From assembly GCF_035975855.1 (NCBI RefSeq), contig NZ_CP109055.1, positions 2,852,001 through 2,916,000 of the forward strand: DNA of 64,000 nt, given 5' to 3'. Below are positions 23,912 to 32,335 of the stretch, in pieces; positions within the stretch are counted from its first letter, which is position 1; the number at the start of each line of letters is the position of its first letter. The translations under genes and the position numbers were made by a program. Source of the DNA: Streptomyces sp. NBC_01304 (lineage in GTDB: Bacteria; Actinomycetota; Actinomycetes; Streptomycetales; Streptomycetaceae). The notes beneath the pieces are model-generated. The model did no database searches. It worked only from the letters and a program-made list of their open reading frames with translations, and was not told the origin of the DNA.

Positions 23912-24712
23912 GTGGAACTCCACGCAGAGCAGCTCACCGCCGGCTACCCCGGCCACCTGGCCGTGCGCGACGTCGACCTCACCATCGCCGCCGGACAGGT
24001 GGTCGCCGTGGTGGGTCCCAACGGCTGTGGCAAGTCGACCCTGTTGCGCGCCATGGCCCGGCTGCACAAGCCGGCGAGCGGCCGGGTGCGGGTGGGGGAC
24101 GCGGACATCTGGCAGCTGAGCCAGCGTCAGGCCGCGCACCGCATCGCCCTGCTCCCGCAGTCCCCGCAGGCACCGGAGGCGGTGACCGTCGCCGGGCTCG
24201 TACGCTACGGGCGCCATCCGCACCAGGGCCTGTTCCGGCAGTGGTCGCACGAGGACGAACAGGCGGTCGGCGAGGCGCTGCGGGCCACCGGCACCGAGGA
24301 GTTGGCGGACCGGCAGCTCGACCAGCTGTCCGGCGGTCAGCGCCAGCGCTGCTGGCTGGCCATGGTGCTCGCGCAGCAGACCCCCGTCGCCCTGCTCGAC
24401 GAGCCGACCAGCGCGCTCGACCTCGGGCACGCGGTCGAAGTCCTGGAGCTGGTACGGGAGGTGGCCGCGGGCGGCCGCACCGTGGTCATGGTCCTGCACG
24501 ACCTGGCCGCCGCGGCACGCTACGCCGACACGATCGTCGCGATGAACGCGGGCGAGGTGGTGGCGCAGGGCCCCGCCCGTGAGGTGGTGAACGCCGCACT
24601 GGTGAAGGACCTGTACGGCGTCGACGTGGACATCCTCCAGGCGCCGGGCGACGGCTCCCCCGTCGTCGTACCGGCCGCACGCCCGGCCACCACAGCCTCA
24701 ACAGCTTCCTAG
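23912..24712 (+). CDS. siderophore ABC importer ATPase (FepC/FhuC family)
   Basis: 266 residues with Walker A GPNGCGKSTL (near 36), Q-loop LLPQSPQAPE, signature LSGGQRQR, Walker B VALLDEPTSALD and H-loop VLHDLAAAARY. The TVAGLVRYGRHPHQGLF segment is typical of iron-chelate ATPases. GTG 23912 is preceded by AGGAAAGG. It diverges from the binding-protein gene across an iron box and should power import through the fused permease. Its TAG stop overlaps the stop of the next, convergent gene in a CTAG palindrome. Confidence 0.92.
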   Translation: MELHAEQLTAGYPGHLAVRDVDLTIAAGQVVAVVGPNGCGKSTLLRAMARLHKPASGRVRVGDADIWQLSQRQAAHRIALLPQSPQAPEAVTVAGLVRYGRHPHQGLFRQWSHEDEQAVGEALRATGTEELADRQLDQLSGGQRQRCWLAMVLAQQTPVALLDEPTSALDLGHAVEVLELVREVAAGGRTVVMVLHDLAAAARYADTIVAMNAGEVVAQGPAREVVNAALVKDLYGVDVDILQAPGDGSPVVVPAARPATTASTAS

Positions 24713-25371
24713 ACCGGCTCGCGCTCCCCCGAGTCGAGCCGGAACGGCGGATAGACGTCCGTCATCAGCGAGCTGTACGCCGCGACCCGGTACGCCCAGC
24801 GGTGGGCGCCCACGTTGAAGTCGTACATGCCGCGCGGATAGCGCCCGGCGAACAGCAGCGCGACGCCCGCGAAGAAGGCCAGCACCCCCACGATCCCGCC
24901 GCCCCCGCCCGAGCCGAACCCTCCGGTCAGCAGCGCGACGATGAGGAGCTGCGGCAGCACGAGCAGCCACCACTTGACGAGGACGAGGCCGCGCGAGAGC
25001 TGCTGCGGGTGGTCGATGTCGAGGCGCGCCGGGTAGTCGGGCACGTCGGCGAGCGTGAACGGCGGGTAGCGGTCGGTGCCGAGAGTGCCGTACGCGTAGT
25101 ACTGGACGCGCCAACTCCAGCGCAGGACCCCGAGGTTGTAGTCGAACAGGGCACGCGGATAGCTGCCGGTGATCAGGATCGCGAAGAACGCCACGATGCT
25201 GACGAGCAGATATCCGATCCCCAGGAAGAACAGCACGACGAAGTGCGGAATCGCGAGGAGCCACTTGACCAGCCACAGCCAGCGGGACAGGCCTTCCTCA
25301 TAGTCCGCTTCGAGCCGGACGGGACTGACGGCCCCCTTGGCCATGACGGGCGTGCTCGGAGGTGCGGTCAT
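24709..25371 (-). CDS. DUF4389 membrane protein
   Basis: 220 residues with two repeated halves. Each has a hydrophobic pair (WLWLVKWLLAIPHFVVLFFL; LVLVKWWLLVLPQLLIVALL) followed by a Tyr-Pro-rich end (SYPRALFDYNLGVLRWSWRV; RYPRGMYDFNVGAHRWAYRV), the DUF4389 pattern. Four to five membrane spans are predicted. ATG 25371 is preferred because GGGGGAG lies 9 nt upstream, while ATG 25380 has it directly adjacent. Function unknown. It abuts the siderophore ATPase only by convergence. Confidence 0.85.
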   Translation of the reverse strand: MTAPPSTPVMAKGAVSPVRLEADYEEGLSRWLWLVKWLLAIPHFVVLFFLGIGYLLVSIVAFFAILITGSYPRALFDYNLGVLRWSWRVQYYAYGTLGTDRYPPFTLADVPDYPARLDIDHPQQLSRGLVLVKWWLLVLPQLLIVALLTGGFGSGGGGGIVGVLAFFAGVALLFAGRYPRGMYDFNVGAHRWAYRVAAYSSLMTDVYPPFRLDSGEREPV

Positions 25372-25513
25372 GCGGATCATCTCCCCCGCGGGCCCCGAGA
25401 GGAGCCCGCCTCTACCTCCCGTGTACGACCGTCACGGTGGCTTAGCAAGGGCCAGGGCCGGGCTGTCCGATTCCTTCAAGACCACTGGCCGCCGCTCTGC
25501 ATACGCTCGTTCC

Positions 25514-25945
25514 ATGAGCACACAACCGACACCCCGTTTCGATCTGATCGGCATCGTCGTCTCCGACATGGCGGCCTCACTCGCCTTCTACCGCAGGCTC
25601 GGCCTGGAGTTCCCTGCCGGGTCCGAAGAAGCGCCGCACGCCGAGGCCCCGCTGCCGGGCGGGCTGCGTTTCGCCCTCGACTCCGAGGCCACCATCCGTT
25701 CCTTCGCCCCCGACTTCCAGCCACCCGCCTCGGCGGGCCGGGTCGGGCTCGCGTTCCTGTGCGAGAGCCCCGCGCAGGTGGACGCCCAGTACGCGGAGCT
25801 GACCGCGGCCGGATACAAGGGCGAGCTGGAGCCGTTCGACGCCTTCTGGGGACAGCGGTACGCGACCGTCCTGGACCCCGACGGTCAGGGCGTGGACCTG
25901 TTCGCCGCGCTGCCCGCGGCCGACGGCGCTACGGACGCCGGCTGA
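25514..25945 (+). CDS. VOC (glyoxalase/bleomycin-resistance) superfamily protein
   Basis: 143 residues with a beta-alpha-beta-beta-beta repeat: DLIGIVVSDMAASLAFYRRLGLEF at the start and YATVLDPDGQGVDLFAALP at the end, as in VOC proteins. The metal-ligand pattern is not clear enough to name a substrate. It overlaps the convergent AraC-type regulator by 17 bp. Confidence 0.8.
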   Translation: MSTQPTPRFDLIGIVVSDMAASLAFYRRLGLEFPAGSEEAPHAEAPLPGGLRFALDSEATIRSFAPDFQPPASAGRVGLAFLCESPAQVDAQYAELTAAGYKGELEPFDAFWGQRYATVLDPDGQGVDLFAALPAADGATDAG

Positions 25946-26630
25946 GCAGCTCGCTCAGCGACATCTGCGCCAACTCCCGTACGTCCCTTGCCAGATGGGC
26001 CTGATCCGCATAGCCCGCGACCGCCGCCGTGTCCGCGTACGGCAGCCCGTCGCGGGCCAGGACCAGTGCACGCTGCAGCCGCAGCACGCGGGCGAGGGTC
26101 TTGGGCCCGTACCCGAAGGCGGCCAGGGAGCGGCGGTGCAGTCTGCGGGCCCCGATGCCCAGTTCGTCGGCGGTCCCGGCGACGGAGCGGCCCGCGTCCA
26201 GACGGGCCACGACCTCCCGCACCAGGCCGTCCGGCGGCCCGGTGTCGTCGCCGCGGCGCAGCGCCAACTCCTCCAGTGCGGCGCCCGGTTCGGGCGCGAC
26301 CGTCAGGTGTGCGGCGATCCGGCGGACCTCGGCCGTGGGCCACAGGTCCGCCAAGTCGACGCGCCGGTCGCGGAGTTGGTCGGCGGGGACACCGAGCAGG
26401 GCGGGCGCCGTGCCGGGAGAAAAACGGAGGCCGACGATGCGGTGCGTGAGCCGCTCGCCCTCGGGAACGTACGCCCGGGTGTCGGGACCGGCGACGAACA
26501 GCCGGCCCTCGGACCACAGCAGGTCCATGCAGCCGTCGGGCAGCACCGGGTAGGCGGCCTCGCCCGCCGCCCGGACGGTGCGCTGCCACAGCACCGCGCC
26601 CGGGTACCGCGACGCGCGTTCCTCGTACAC
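25929..26630 (-). CDS. AraC-type transcriptional regulator with DUF6597-like N-terminus
   Basis: 233 residues. The N-terminal region (YPVLPDGCMDLLW, VAGPDTRAY, GLRFSPGTAPALLGVP) resembles the cupin-like sensor common in Streptomyces AraC proteins. The C-terminal about 90 residues form the double helix-turn-helix (SVAGTADELGIGARRLHRR; ADTAAVAGYADQAHLARDVRELA). It starts 10 bp after the stop of the second AraC gene on the same strand, so the two are probably co-transcribed. Target unknown. Confidence 0.83.
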   Translation of the reverse strand: MYEERASRYPGAVLWQRTVRAAGEAAYPVLPDGCMDLLWSEGRLFVAGPDTRAYVPEGERLTHRIVGLRFSPGTAPALLGVPADQLRDRRVDLADLWPTAEVRRIAAHLTVAPEPGAALEELALRRGDDTGPPDGLVREVVARLDAGRSVAGTADELGIGARRLHRRSLAAFGYGPKTLARVLRLQRALVLARDGLPYADTAAVAGYADQAHLARDVRELAQMSLSELLSRRP

Positions 26631-26640
26631 GCTGCTCAGA

Positions 26641-27576
26641 TTACGCCGCGCCGTCGCGGTGTTCCGTGGGGCTGATCCCGTACACCCGCTTGAAGGCCAC
26701 GGACAGGGCGAAGGCGCTGCCGTAGCCGACCTGCCGGGCTATGGAGGCCAGGGTCTGCTCGGTGTCGCGCAGCAGGTCGGCGGCGAGGGCGAGGCGCCAG
26801 CCGGTGAGGTAGGCCATGGGCGGCTCGCCGACCAGTTCGGTGAAGTTCCGGGCCAGCGCGGCCCGCGACACCCCGGCCTTCTCCGCGAGGCCTGCGACGG
26901 TCCAGGAGTGCGCCGGGTCGTCCTGGATGAGGCGCAGGACCTGGCCCACGACCGGGTCGCCGAGGGCCCGGTACCAGGACGGGGCCTCGGCGTCGGGCCG
27001 CGAGAACCAGGCGCGCAGCGAGGAGATGAGCATCAGGTCGAGCATGCGGTCCAGGACGACTTCCTGGCCCGGTTCGTCCTTGGTGATCTCGTCGGCGAGC
27101 AGCCGCGTGAACGGGGACTCCCACACGTCGCCGGACAGCACGAGCAGCGGCGGCAGCGCGTCCAGGAGGCGGCCCTTGATCTCGCCGTGCATCGAGTACG
27201 TCCCGACCAGCATCTGCACCGAACCCTCGGTGCGGGCGCCCCAGGTGCGGGTGCCCAGGTCGATGTAGTCCTTCAGCTCCTGCCCGTCGGGCGTCGTGCA
27301 GCGGCCGCCGGGGTGGATCACCGCCTGCGGCTCTCTGTCCGGGGTGTCGGCGCAGGTGTACGGGTCCGGGCCGCGGGCGATCGCGATGTCACCGGGCTTG
27401 ATGAGCCGGGGCTCCCCCTGATCGGGGACGAGCCAGGCGGTGCCGTGCGCCATGGTCATCACCGACAGCGGTGCGCGGTCCGCTATCCGCACCGACCAGG
27501 GCGGATCGAAGCACGCCCGGATCATGAAGGCTCCCCGGGAGCGGGGGCCTTCGAGCAAGCCTGCTAGGGCGTCCAT
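26641..27576 (-). CDS. AraC-family regulator with cupin sensor domain
   Basis: 311 residues. Residues about 1-190 form an AraC_binding/cupin_6 sensor (VWSVRIADRAP-like start, HGTAWLVPDQG, GDIAIARGPDPY). Residues about 210-305 form the DNA-binding part (WTVAGLAEKAGVSRAALARN; SIARQVGYGSAFALSVAFKR; GISPTEHR). ATG 27576 is chosen because the sensor fold begins there. Upstream lies the second copy of the nested-palindrome element; downstream is another AraC gene 10 bp away. This class often controls a neighbouring efflux or reductase gene, but none is adjacent here. Confidence 0.86.
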   Translation of the reverse strand: MDALAGLLEGPRSRGAFMIRACFDPPWSVRIADRAPLSVMTMAHGTAWLVPDQGEPRLIKPGDIAIARGPDPYTCADTPDREPQAVIHPGGRCTTPDGQELKDYIDLGTRTWGARTEGSVQMLVGTYSMHGEIKGRLLDALPPLLVLSGDVWESPFTRLLADEITKDEPGQEVVLDRMLDLMLISSLRAWFSRPDAEAPSWYRALGDPVVGQVLRLIQDDPAHSWTVAGLAEKAGVSRAALARNFTELVGEPPMAYLTGWRLALAADLLRDTEQTLASIARQVGYGSAFALSVAFKRVYGISPTEHRDGAA

Positions 27577-27620
27577 GGCTCCAGGGTAGGGCGCCGCGGG
27601 GGTGTGCAGGACATGATTTT

Positions 27621-27774
27621 TCCCCTCCCCGCCCCTTCCCGTAAGGCTGCCGCCGGCTGCAAAGACTGTCCTCAAACGCCGGACGGGCTGACTAAGTCAG
27701 CCCGTCCGGCGTTTGAGGACACCGCCCGAAGGGCGGAAAGCTTCGCAGAATTTAGGGAAGGGGCGGGGAGGGGA
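27621..27774. repeat. nested-palindrome element, copy 2, with 20-bp terminal inverted repeats
   Basis: Perfect outer inverted repeats TCCCCTCCCCGCCCCTTCCC (27621-27640) and its complement (27755-27774) flank a 26-bp perfect palindrome (27668-27720) and the small stem CCGCCC/GGGCGG. It is copy 1 in inverted orientation with about 25 extra bases on the left side of the hairpin. It ends directly against the YihY stop codon. Confidence 0.85.
27668..27720. terminator. 26-bp perfect hairpin downstream of the YihY gene
   Basis: Perfect inverted repeat with a single central base, 54 bp after the YihY stop and 91 bp upstream of the AraC start. It probably ends the YihY transcript and insulates the AraC promoter, which must lie between it and 27576. 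Confidence 0.7.
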
Positions 27775-28947
27775 CTAATTCTTGGGCTCCTCCGACGGCG
27801 CGGACTCGCCATTCCGTTTCGAATGCGTGCGCAATCGCGCGGACACATCGTCCGGCGGCAAGAACTGCGCCCAGCGTTCCGGGAATTCAGAAGGCATATC
27901 CGGATCATCCGGATCGGAATCCGCGGCCCGCGCGGCCGCAGCCCGCGCCACCACCTCCGCAGCCTGCGCCTCCCGCACCCGCTCATTCGCCGCACGAGCC
28001 GCCGCCGTCGTGACGGAAGGCCACACCCGGTCGATGGCCGCATTGACCGCAGCCCCCACAAGGACCGCGAAAGCGGAGACCCCGATCCACAGCAGCACGG
28101 CCACCGGCGCCGCGAGCGAGCCGTAGATCGTCGGCCCCTCCACCGTGTTCGTGAGGTAGATCCGCAGCAGGAAACTGCCGAGCACCCACATGCCCAACGC
28201 GACGAGCGCCCCCGGCACGTCCTCCAGCCAGGGCGAACGCACCGGCACGGACACGTGGTAGAGCGTCGTGAGGAAGACGACCCCGAGGATTATCACGACG
28301 GGCCAGTACGTGACCCGCACCAGCGTCTCGCTCCACGGCACCACCTGGAGCACCGCATCGGGCCCCGCCACCATCAACGGCAGCGCGACCGAGCCGACGA
28401 GCAGCGCGACGATGAACAAGAGGAAGGCCAGCAATCGCGTCTTGACGATGCCGCGGACCCCGTCGAGTCCGTACATCACGGTGATCGTGTCGACGAAGAC
28501 CGTCACCGCCCGCGAACCCGACCACAGGGCGAGCAGGAAGCCGATGGAGATGACGTCCGGTCCCGCGCCCTTCATCACGTCGTCGAGGATCGGCTCCGCG
28601 ATTTCATGGACACCCTTGTCGGACAGCACGGTCCGGGCCGATTCCAGGATGTTGTCCCGGACCGCCTGGATGGTGTCGGCACCGGTCCAGGAGTCGACGT
28701 ACCCGAGGAGCCCCACCAGCGAGAGCAGCAGCGGCGGCACGGAAAGGAGCGTGAAGAAGGCCGCTTCGGCCGCGAGGCCCAGGATGCGGTACTCGATGCA
28801 CGAGTTGACGGTGTCCTTCAGGAGCAACCAGGCGGTCCGGCGCTTCGAGACGTTGCGGTAGAGAACTCGAGCGCGGTGGAGTCGTCCCGAGCTCTTCCCT
28901 GGTGTTCCACCGGAGCCGTTCCCGGGTGTTTCTTTTGCCTGGTGCAC
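27775..28947 (-). CDS. YihY/BrkB-family inner-membrane protein
   Basis: 390 residues with about six hydrophobic segments and the family hallmarks: LGLAAEAAFFTLLSVPPLLLS near residue 60, TVFVDTITVMYGL, a Tyr-His-rich LTTLYHVSVP and WGLAAPVAVLLWIGV-type last spans (IYGSLAAPVAVLLWIGVSAF). A hydrophilic Ala/Arg/Asp-rich tail of about 80 residues follows. The GTG start at 28947 has AAGAG directly upstream with no spacer, so the message may be leaderless. Only 17 bp separate it from the divergent aidB start. Function in bacteria is unsettled. Confidence 0.85.
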   Translation of the reverse strand: MHQAKETPGNGSGGTPGKSSGRLHRARVLYRNVSKRRTAWLLLKDTVNSCIEYRILGLAAEAAFFTLLSVPPLLLSLVGLLGYVDSWTGADTIQAVRDNILESARTVLSDKGVHEIAEPILDDVMKGAGPDVISIGFLLALWSGSRAVTVFVDTITVMYGLDGVRGIVKTRLLAFLLFIVALLVGSVALPLMVAGPDAVLQVVPWSETLVRVTYWPVVIILGVVFLTTLYHVSVPVRSPWLEDVPGALVALGMWVLGSFLLRIYLTNTVEGPTIYGSLAAPVAVLLWIGVSAFAVLVGAAVNAAIDRVWPSVTTAAARAANERVREAQAAEVVARAAAARAADSDPDDPDMPSEFPERWAQFLPPDDVSARLRTHSKRNGESAPSEEPKN

Positions 28948-28964
28948 CTCTTTACCGTAGCGGC

Positions 28965-30602
28965 ATGACTGCCCCCACCCACACAGTGACCAACCAGGCC
29001 CCGCCCCTGGTGGGATATGACCTCTTCACCGCCGACCGGGCGCTGAGCGAGGCCGTCGAACGCCATCTCGATCCGGCACTCCTCAGCGCCGCCCGTGCGG
29101 AGCTCGGCGACCTCGGCCGGGCCGCGGGATCGGCCGAGGCGCAGGAGTGGGGGGTGCTGGCCAACGAGAACCCGCCGAAGCTGCGCACGCACGACCGGTA
29201 CGGCAACCGCGTGGACGAGGTCGACTTCCATCCGTCCTGGCACCAGTTGCTGGACAAGGCGGTCGGCGCCGGGCTGACGGCGGCCTGGTCCCAGGAGGGC
29301 GGGCATCTGCGGCGGGCCGCCGGTTTCATGGTGTGGACGCAGGTCGAGGGCGGCCACGGCTGCCCGGTGTCGATGACGCATGCCGCGGTGCCGGCCCTGC
29401 GCACCGATCCGGCGCTCGCCGCCGAGTGGGAGCCGCGGCTGGCTTCCCGGGTGTACGAGGCCGGGCTCAGGCCCGCCTCGCAGAAGGCCGGTGTGCTCTT
29501 CGGGATGGGCATGACGGAGAAGCAGGGCGGCAGTGATGTGCGGGCCAATACGACGGAGGCGGCGCCGCTCGCCGAGGACGGCACGTATTCCCTCACCGGT
29601 CACAAGTGGTTCTGTTCCGCGCCGATGTCGGACGGATTCCTGGTCCTCGCGCAGGCACCCGGCGGGCTCACCTGCTTTCTCGTTCCGCGCGTCCTGGAGG
29701 ACGGAACGCGCAACGCATTCGCGATTCAGCGACTCAAGGACAAACTGGGCAACAAGTCGAATGCGTCGAGCGAGGTCGAATTCTCCGGTACGTGGGCGCG
29801 CCGGGTCGGCGACGAGGGGCGCGGGGTCCGCACCATCATCGAAATGGTGGCGGCGACCCGCCTCGACTGCGTGCTCGGCTCGGCGGCGCTGATGCGGCAG
29901 GCCGTGGCGCAGGCGGTGCATCACGCCTCGTACCGCAGCGCGTTCGGCGGCGTACTGATCGAGAAGCCGCTGATGCGGAACGTACTCGCGGACCTGGCCC
30001 TCGAATCGGAGGCCGCGACGACCCTCGCGATGCGGCTCGCGGCCGCCTATGACGACGGGGGCGATCAGGAGCGGGCGTTCCTGCGGCTCGCGGTGCCGGC
30101 TGCCAAGTACTGGGTGACCAAGCGCTGCACGCCGCTCGCGGTCGAGGCGCTGGAATGCCTGGGCGGCAACGGCTATGTGGAGGAGTCGGGCATGCCGCGA
30201 CTGCTCCGCGAGTCCCCGCTGAACTCGATCTGGGAGGGCGCGGGCAACGTACAGGCGCTGGACGTCCTGCGGGCGCTCGGGCGCGAACCGGCGGCGATCA
30301 ACGCGTTCCTGCAGGAGGTCGGCAAGGCGCGCGGCGCCGATCACCGCCTGGACGGCGCGATCAAGGACCTGCTGACCGAGATGTCCGACCTGGACGGCAT
30401 CGAGGGACGGGCGCGACGGCTGGTGGAACGGATGGCGCTGGTGCTGCAGGGTTCCTTGCTGGTGCGGTACGCCCCTTCGGAGGTGGCCGACGCATTCTGC
30501 GCGTCCCGGCTCGGCGGCGACTGGGGCGCGGCGTTCGGCACGCTGCCGGGCAGCCTGGATCTGGCCACGGTGGTGGAACGGGCGCGACCGGTGAGCCCCT
30601 GA
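28965..30602 (+). CDS. acyl-CoA dehydrogenase family protein, AidB-like
   Basis: 545 residues, the length of AidB rather than of ordinary acyl-CoA dehydrogenases (about 390). Motifs: GFMVWTQVEGGHGCPVSMTH, FGMGMTEKQGGSDVRANTT, GHKWFCSAPMSDGFLVLAQA (flavin-binding sheet) and LECLGGNGYVEESGMPRLLR with the usual catalytic-position Glu region. AidB is an FAD protein of the alkylation (Ada) response in E. coli; whether it acts on DNA damage here is not shown by context, since no ada or alkB homologue is nearby. Two hairpins follow the stop. Confidence 0.87.
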   Translation: MTAPTHTVTNQAPPLVGYDLFTADRALSEAVERHLDPALLSAARAELGDLGRAAGSAEAQEWGVLANENPPKLRTHDRYGNRVDEVDFHPSWHQLLDKAVGAGLTAAWSQEGGHLRRAAGFMVWTQVEGGHGCPVSMTHAAVPALRTDPALAAEWEPRLASRVYEAGLRPASQKAGVLFGMGMTEKQGGSDVRANTTEAAPLAEDGTYSLTGHKWFCSAPMSDGFLVLAQAPGGLTCFLVPRVLEDGTRNAFAIQRLKDKLGNKSNASSEVEFSGTWARRVGDEGRGVRTIIEMVAATRLDCVLGSAALMRQAVAQAVHHASYRSAFGGVLIEKPLMRNVLADLALESEAATTLAMRLAAAYDDGGDQERAFLRLAVPAAKYWVTKRCTPLAVEALECLGGNGYVEESGMPRLLRESPLNSIWEGAGNVQALDVLRALGREPAAINAFLQEVGKARGADHRLDGAIKDLLTEMSDLDGIEGRARRLVERMALVLQGSLLVRYAPSEVADAFCASRLGGDWGAAFGTLPGSLDLATVVERARPVSP

Positions 30603-30615
30603 CTCTCCAGAAACC

Positions 30616-30646
30616 GGCCCGACTCAGCCCCTCCGGAGATCGGGCC
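30616..30646 (+). terminator. hairpin after aidB-like gene
   Basis: Stem GGCCCGA/TCGGGCC followed by AAAATCA, 14 bp after the stop. A second, stronger stem GGGATGGTGC/GCACCATCCC lies at 30663-30694; the two together probably end the transcript. Confidence 0.6.
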
Positions 30647-30662
30647 AAAATCAGATGCAGCA

Positions 30663-30694
30663 GGGATGGTGCTGCGCCGACACGGCACCATCCC
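30663..30694 (+). terminator. second hairpin after aidB-like gene
   Basis: Perfect 10-bp stem GGGATGGTGC/GCACCATCCC with a 12-nt loop. It is followed by about 200 bp without a gene that carries an inverted repeat GTTGCA-6 nt-TGCAAC (30784-30801) and a C6/G6 hairpin (30830-30845) shortly before the next start. Confidence 0.65.
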
Positions 30695-30783
30695 CGCTCT
30701 TCATGGCCCCGTTGACAGGAGCATGAACGCCGCAGAAGCGACGTTGCGATTAGTTTCGGTCAACCGCTCGGTTGTTCGCGAGG

Positions 30784-30801
30784 GTTGCACGGAGTTGCAA
30801 C
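30784..30801. promoter_or_regulatory. inverted repeat upstream of GAF regulator, possible operator
   Basis: GTTGCA...TGCAAC arms with a 6-nt spacer, about 100 bp upstream of the GTG at 30901. Further GTTGC half-sites occur just upstream (30744-30786). It could be an autoregulatory site; no direct evidence. Confidence 0.35.
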
Positions 30802-30900
30802 GACCGCTCGTATCGGGTCCGTGAAGCTTCCCCCCTTTCGGGGGGACCGGAGAGACGATGGGGCGAGGACGATACGCACTGGGGTTTCGGGGAGGCACCG

Positions 30901-32196
30901 GTGACGAACGCGACGATAGATCTGGTCAGGCTCGCTGCCATGGATTCCGTCCGGGCGGCCAGGCTGCTGCAGGGCGTGCGCGCCGCTGCGCTCGCCGGCC
31001 AGGCGCCGCCTGTCGAACCGCGGCCGGTCATCGAGCAGTCCTGGGACCGCCTGCTGCGCTGCGGGCTCGACCCGGACCACGACTTCAGAACGGGCCTGCT
31101 GCCCCGCGTGGAGGTCGAGGAACGCCGCCGCAACTCGCCGCTGTTGGAGGTTTTGCCGACCCTGCGGGAGGGCCTGGTCTCCATCGCGGACGCCGCGCAG
31201 CACATCATGGTCGTCGCGGACGCGGACGCGCGCGTGCTGTGGCGCGAGGGCCATCCGTCGGTCCTGCGCCGGGCGGACGGGCACGGCTTCGAGCTGGGCG
31301 CGGACTGGAGCGAGGCCACCGTCGGCACCAATGGCGTGGGCACTCCGCTGGTGGCGGGCCGGCCGGTGCAGGTGTTCTCCGCCGAGCACTTCGTGCGTAC
31401 GCATCACCCGTGGACCTGCGCCGGATCACCGGTCACCGACCCGCGTGACGGCAAGCTGATCGGCGTCGTCGACATCAGCGGCCCCATCGACACCATGCAC
31501 CCGGCGACCCTCGCCCTGGTCAACTCCGTTGCCCGGCTTGCCGAGGCGGAGCTGCGCACCCGGCATCTGATCGGCCTCGACCGGCTGCGGGCGGTGGCGG
31601 TGCCGCTGCTCAGCCGGGTCGGCGGGCGGGCCCTCGCGGTGGACGCCAACGGCTGGACGGCGGCCGTGACCGGGATGGCGCCGCACGACCGGCTGCCGCT
31701 GCCCAAGTCGTTCGGGCCCGGGCGGGTCTGGCTTGCCGCGCTCGGCGAGTGCACCGTCGAACCGCTGCCCGGCGGCTGGCTGCTGCGCCTCGACGACGGA
31801 GCCGACGCCCCGCGGGGGCTCGACCCGGGCACCTTCGTCGTGCTCGACCTGAGCGGCACCCGGCGCTGGACGGTCACCGTGTCGGGCGCCTCGGGCAGTT
31901 GGAGCCACGAACTGTCGCCGCGCCACGCCGAGTTGCTGTACCTCCTCGCGGCGCACCCGGCGGGGCGGACGGCTTCGGAGCTGGCCGAGGACATGTTCGG
32001 CGACCCGGCCCGTACGGTGACGGTGCGGGCGGAGCTGTCGCGGGTGCGGCGCTATCTGTCGGGGGTGCTCGACCACCGGCCGTACCGCTTCCACGAGGAC
32101 GCGGACGTCCAGATCGTCCTGCCGGAGCATCCAGCAGATCTGCTGCCGCAGTCGACGGCACCGGCGGTGGTGCGTGCGCGGCTCGATCCAGTGTGA
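30901..32196 (+). CDS. GAF-domain transcriptional regulator with C-terminal winged helix
   Basis: 431 residues. The N-terminal half resembles the sensor part of AcoR-type activators: VIEQSWDRLLRCGLDP, a GAF domain around residues 75-215 (GADWSEATVGTNGVGTPLVAGRP, FSAEHFVRTHHPWTCAGSPV) and DISGPIDTMHPATLALV. There is no AAA+ sigma-54 domain. Instead residues about 345-410 form a winged-helix-like segment (LSPRHAELLYLLAAHPAGRT, ELSRVRRYLSGVL). GTG 30901 follows GGGGAGG. In actinobacteria such proteins regulate alcohol, acetoin or aldehyde metabolism genes; no such target is adjacent, so its regulon is open. Confidence 0.75.
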   Translation: MTNATIDLVRLAAMDSVRAARLLQGVRAAALAGQAPPVEPRPVIEQSWDRLLRCGLDPDHDFRTGLLPRVEVEERRRNSPLLEVLPTLREGLVSIADAAQHIMVVADADARVLWREGHPSVLRRADGHGFELGADWSEATVGTNGVGTPLVAGRPVQVFSAEHFVRTHHPWTCAGSPVTDPRDGKLIGVVDISGPIDTMHPATLALVNSVARLAEAELRTRHLIGLDRLRAVAVPLLSRVGGRALAVDANGWTAAVTGMAPHDRLPLPKSFGPGRVWLAALGECTVEPLPGGWLLRLDDGADAPRGLDPGTFVVLDLSGTRRWTVTVSGASGSWSHELSPRHAELLYLLAAHPAGRTASELAEDMFGDPARTVTVRAELSRVRRYLSGVLDHRPYRFHEDADVQIVLPEHPADLLPQSTAPAVVRARLDPV

Positions 32197-32239
32197 GGCC
32201 GCCCGGTCGACAACTCGGCGGCGACTCGGACGACTTGAT

Positions 32240-32303
32240 GCCCGGCCCGGTTGACGCATGGCTCGATTGATGCGGGGCTCGATTGATGCGTGGCTCGCCT
32301 GAC
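32240..32303. repeat. 16-nt tandem repeat, 4 units, upstream of ltrA-like gene
   Basis: Four 16-nt units ending in TTGAT, TTGAC or CTGAC, the middle two nearly identical (GCATGGCTCGATTGAT, GCGGGGCTCGATTGAT). It occupies the gap between the GAF regulator stop and the ltrA-like start, ending 32 bp before the ATG. It could hold repeated regulator half-sites or be a neutral expansion. Confidence 0.75.
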
Positions 32304-32335
32304 ATGATCGCCCCGCGCCGCAGATAATCCGGGAC

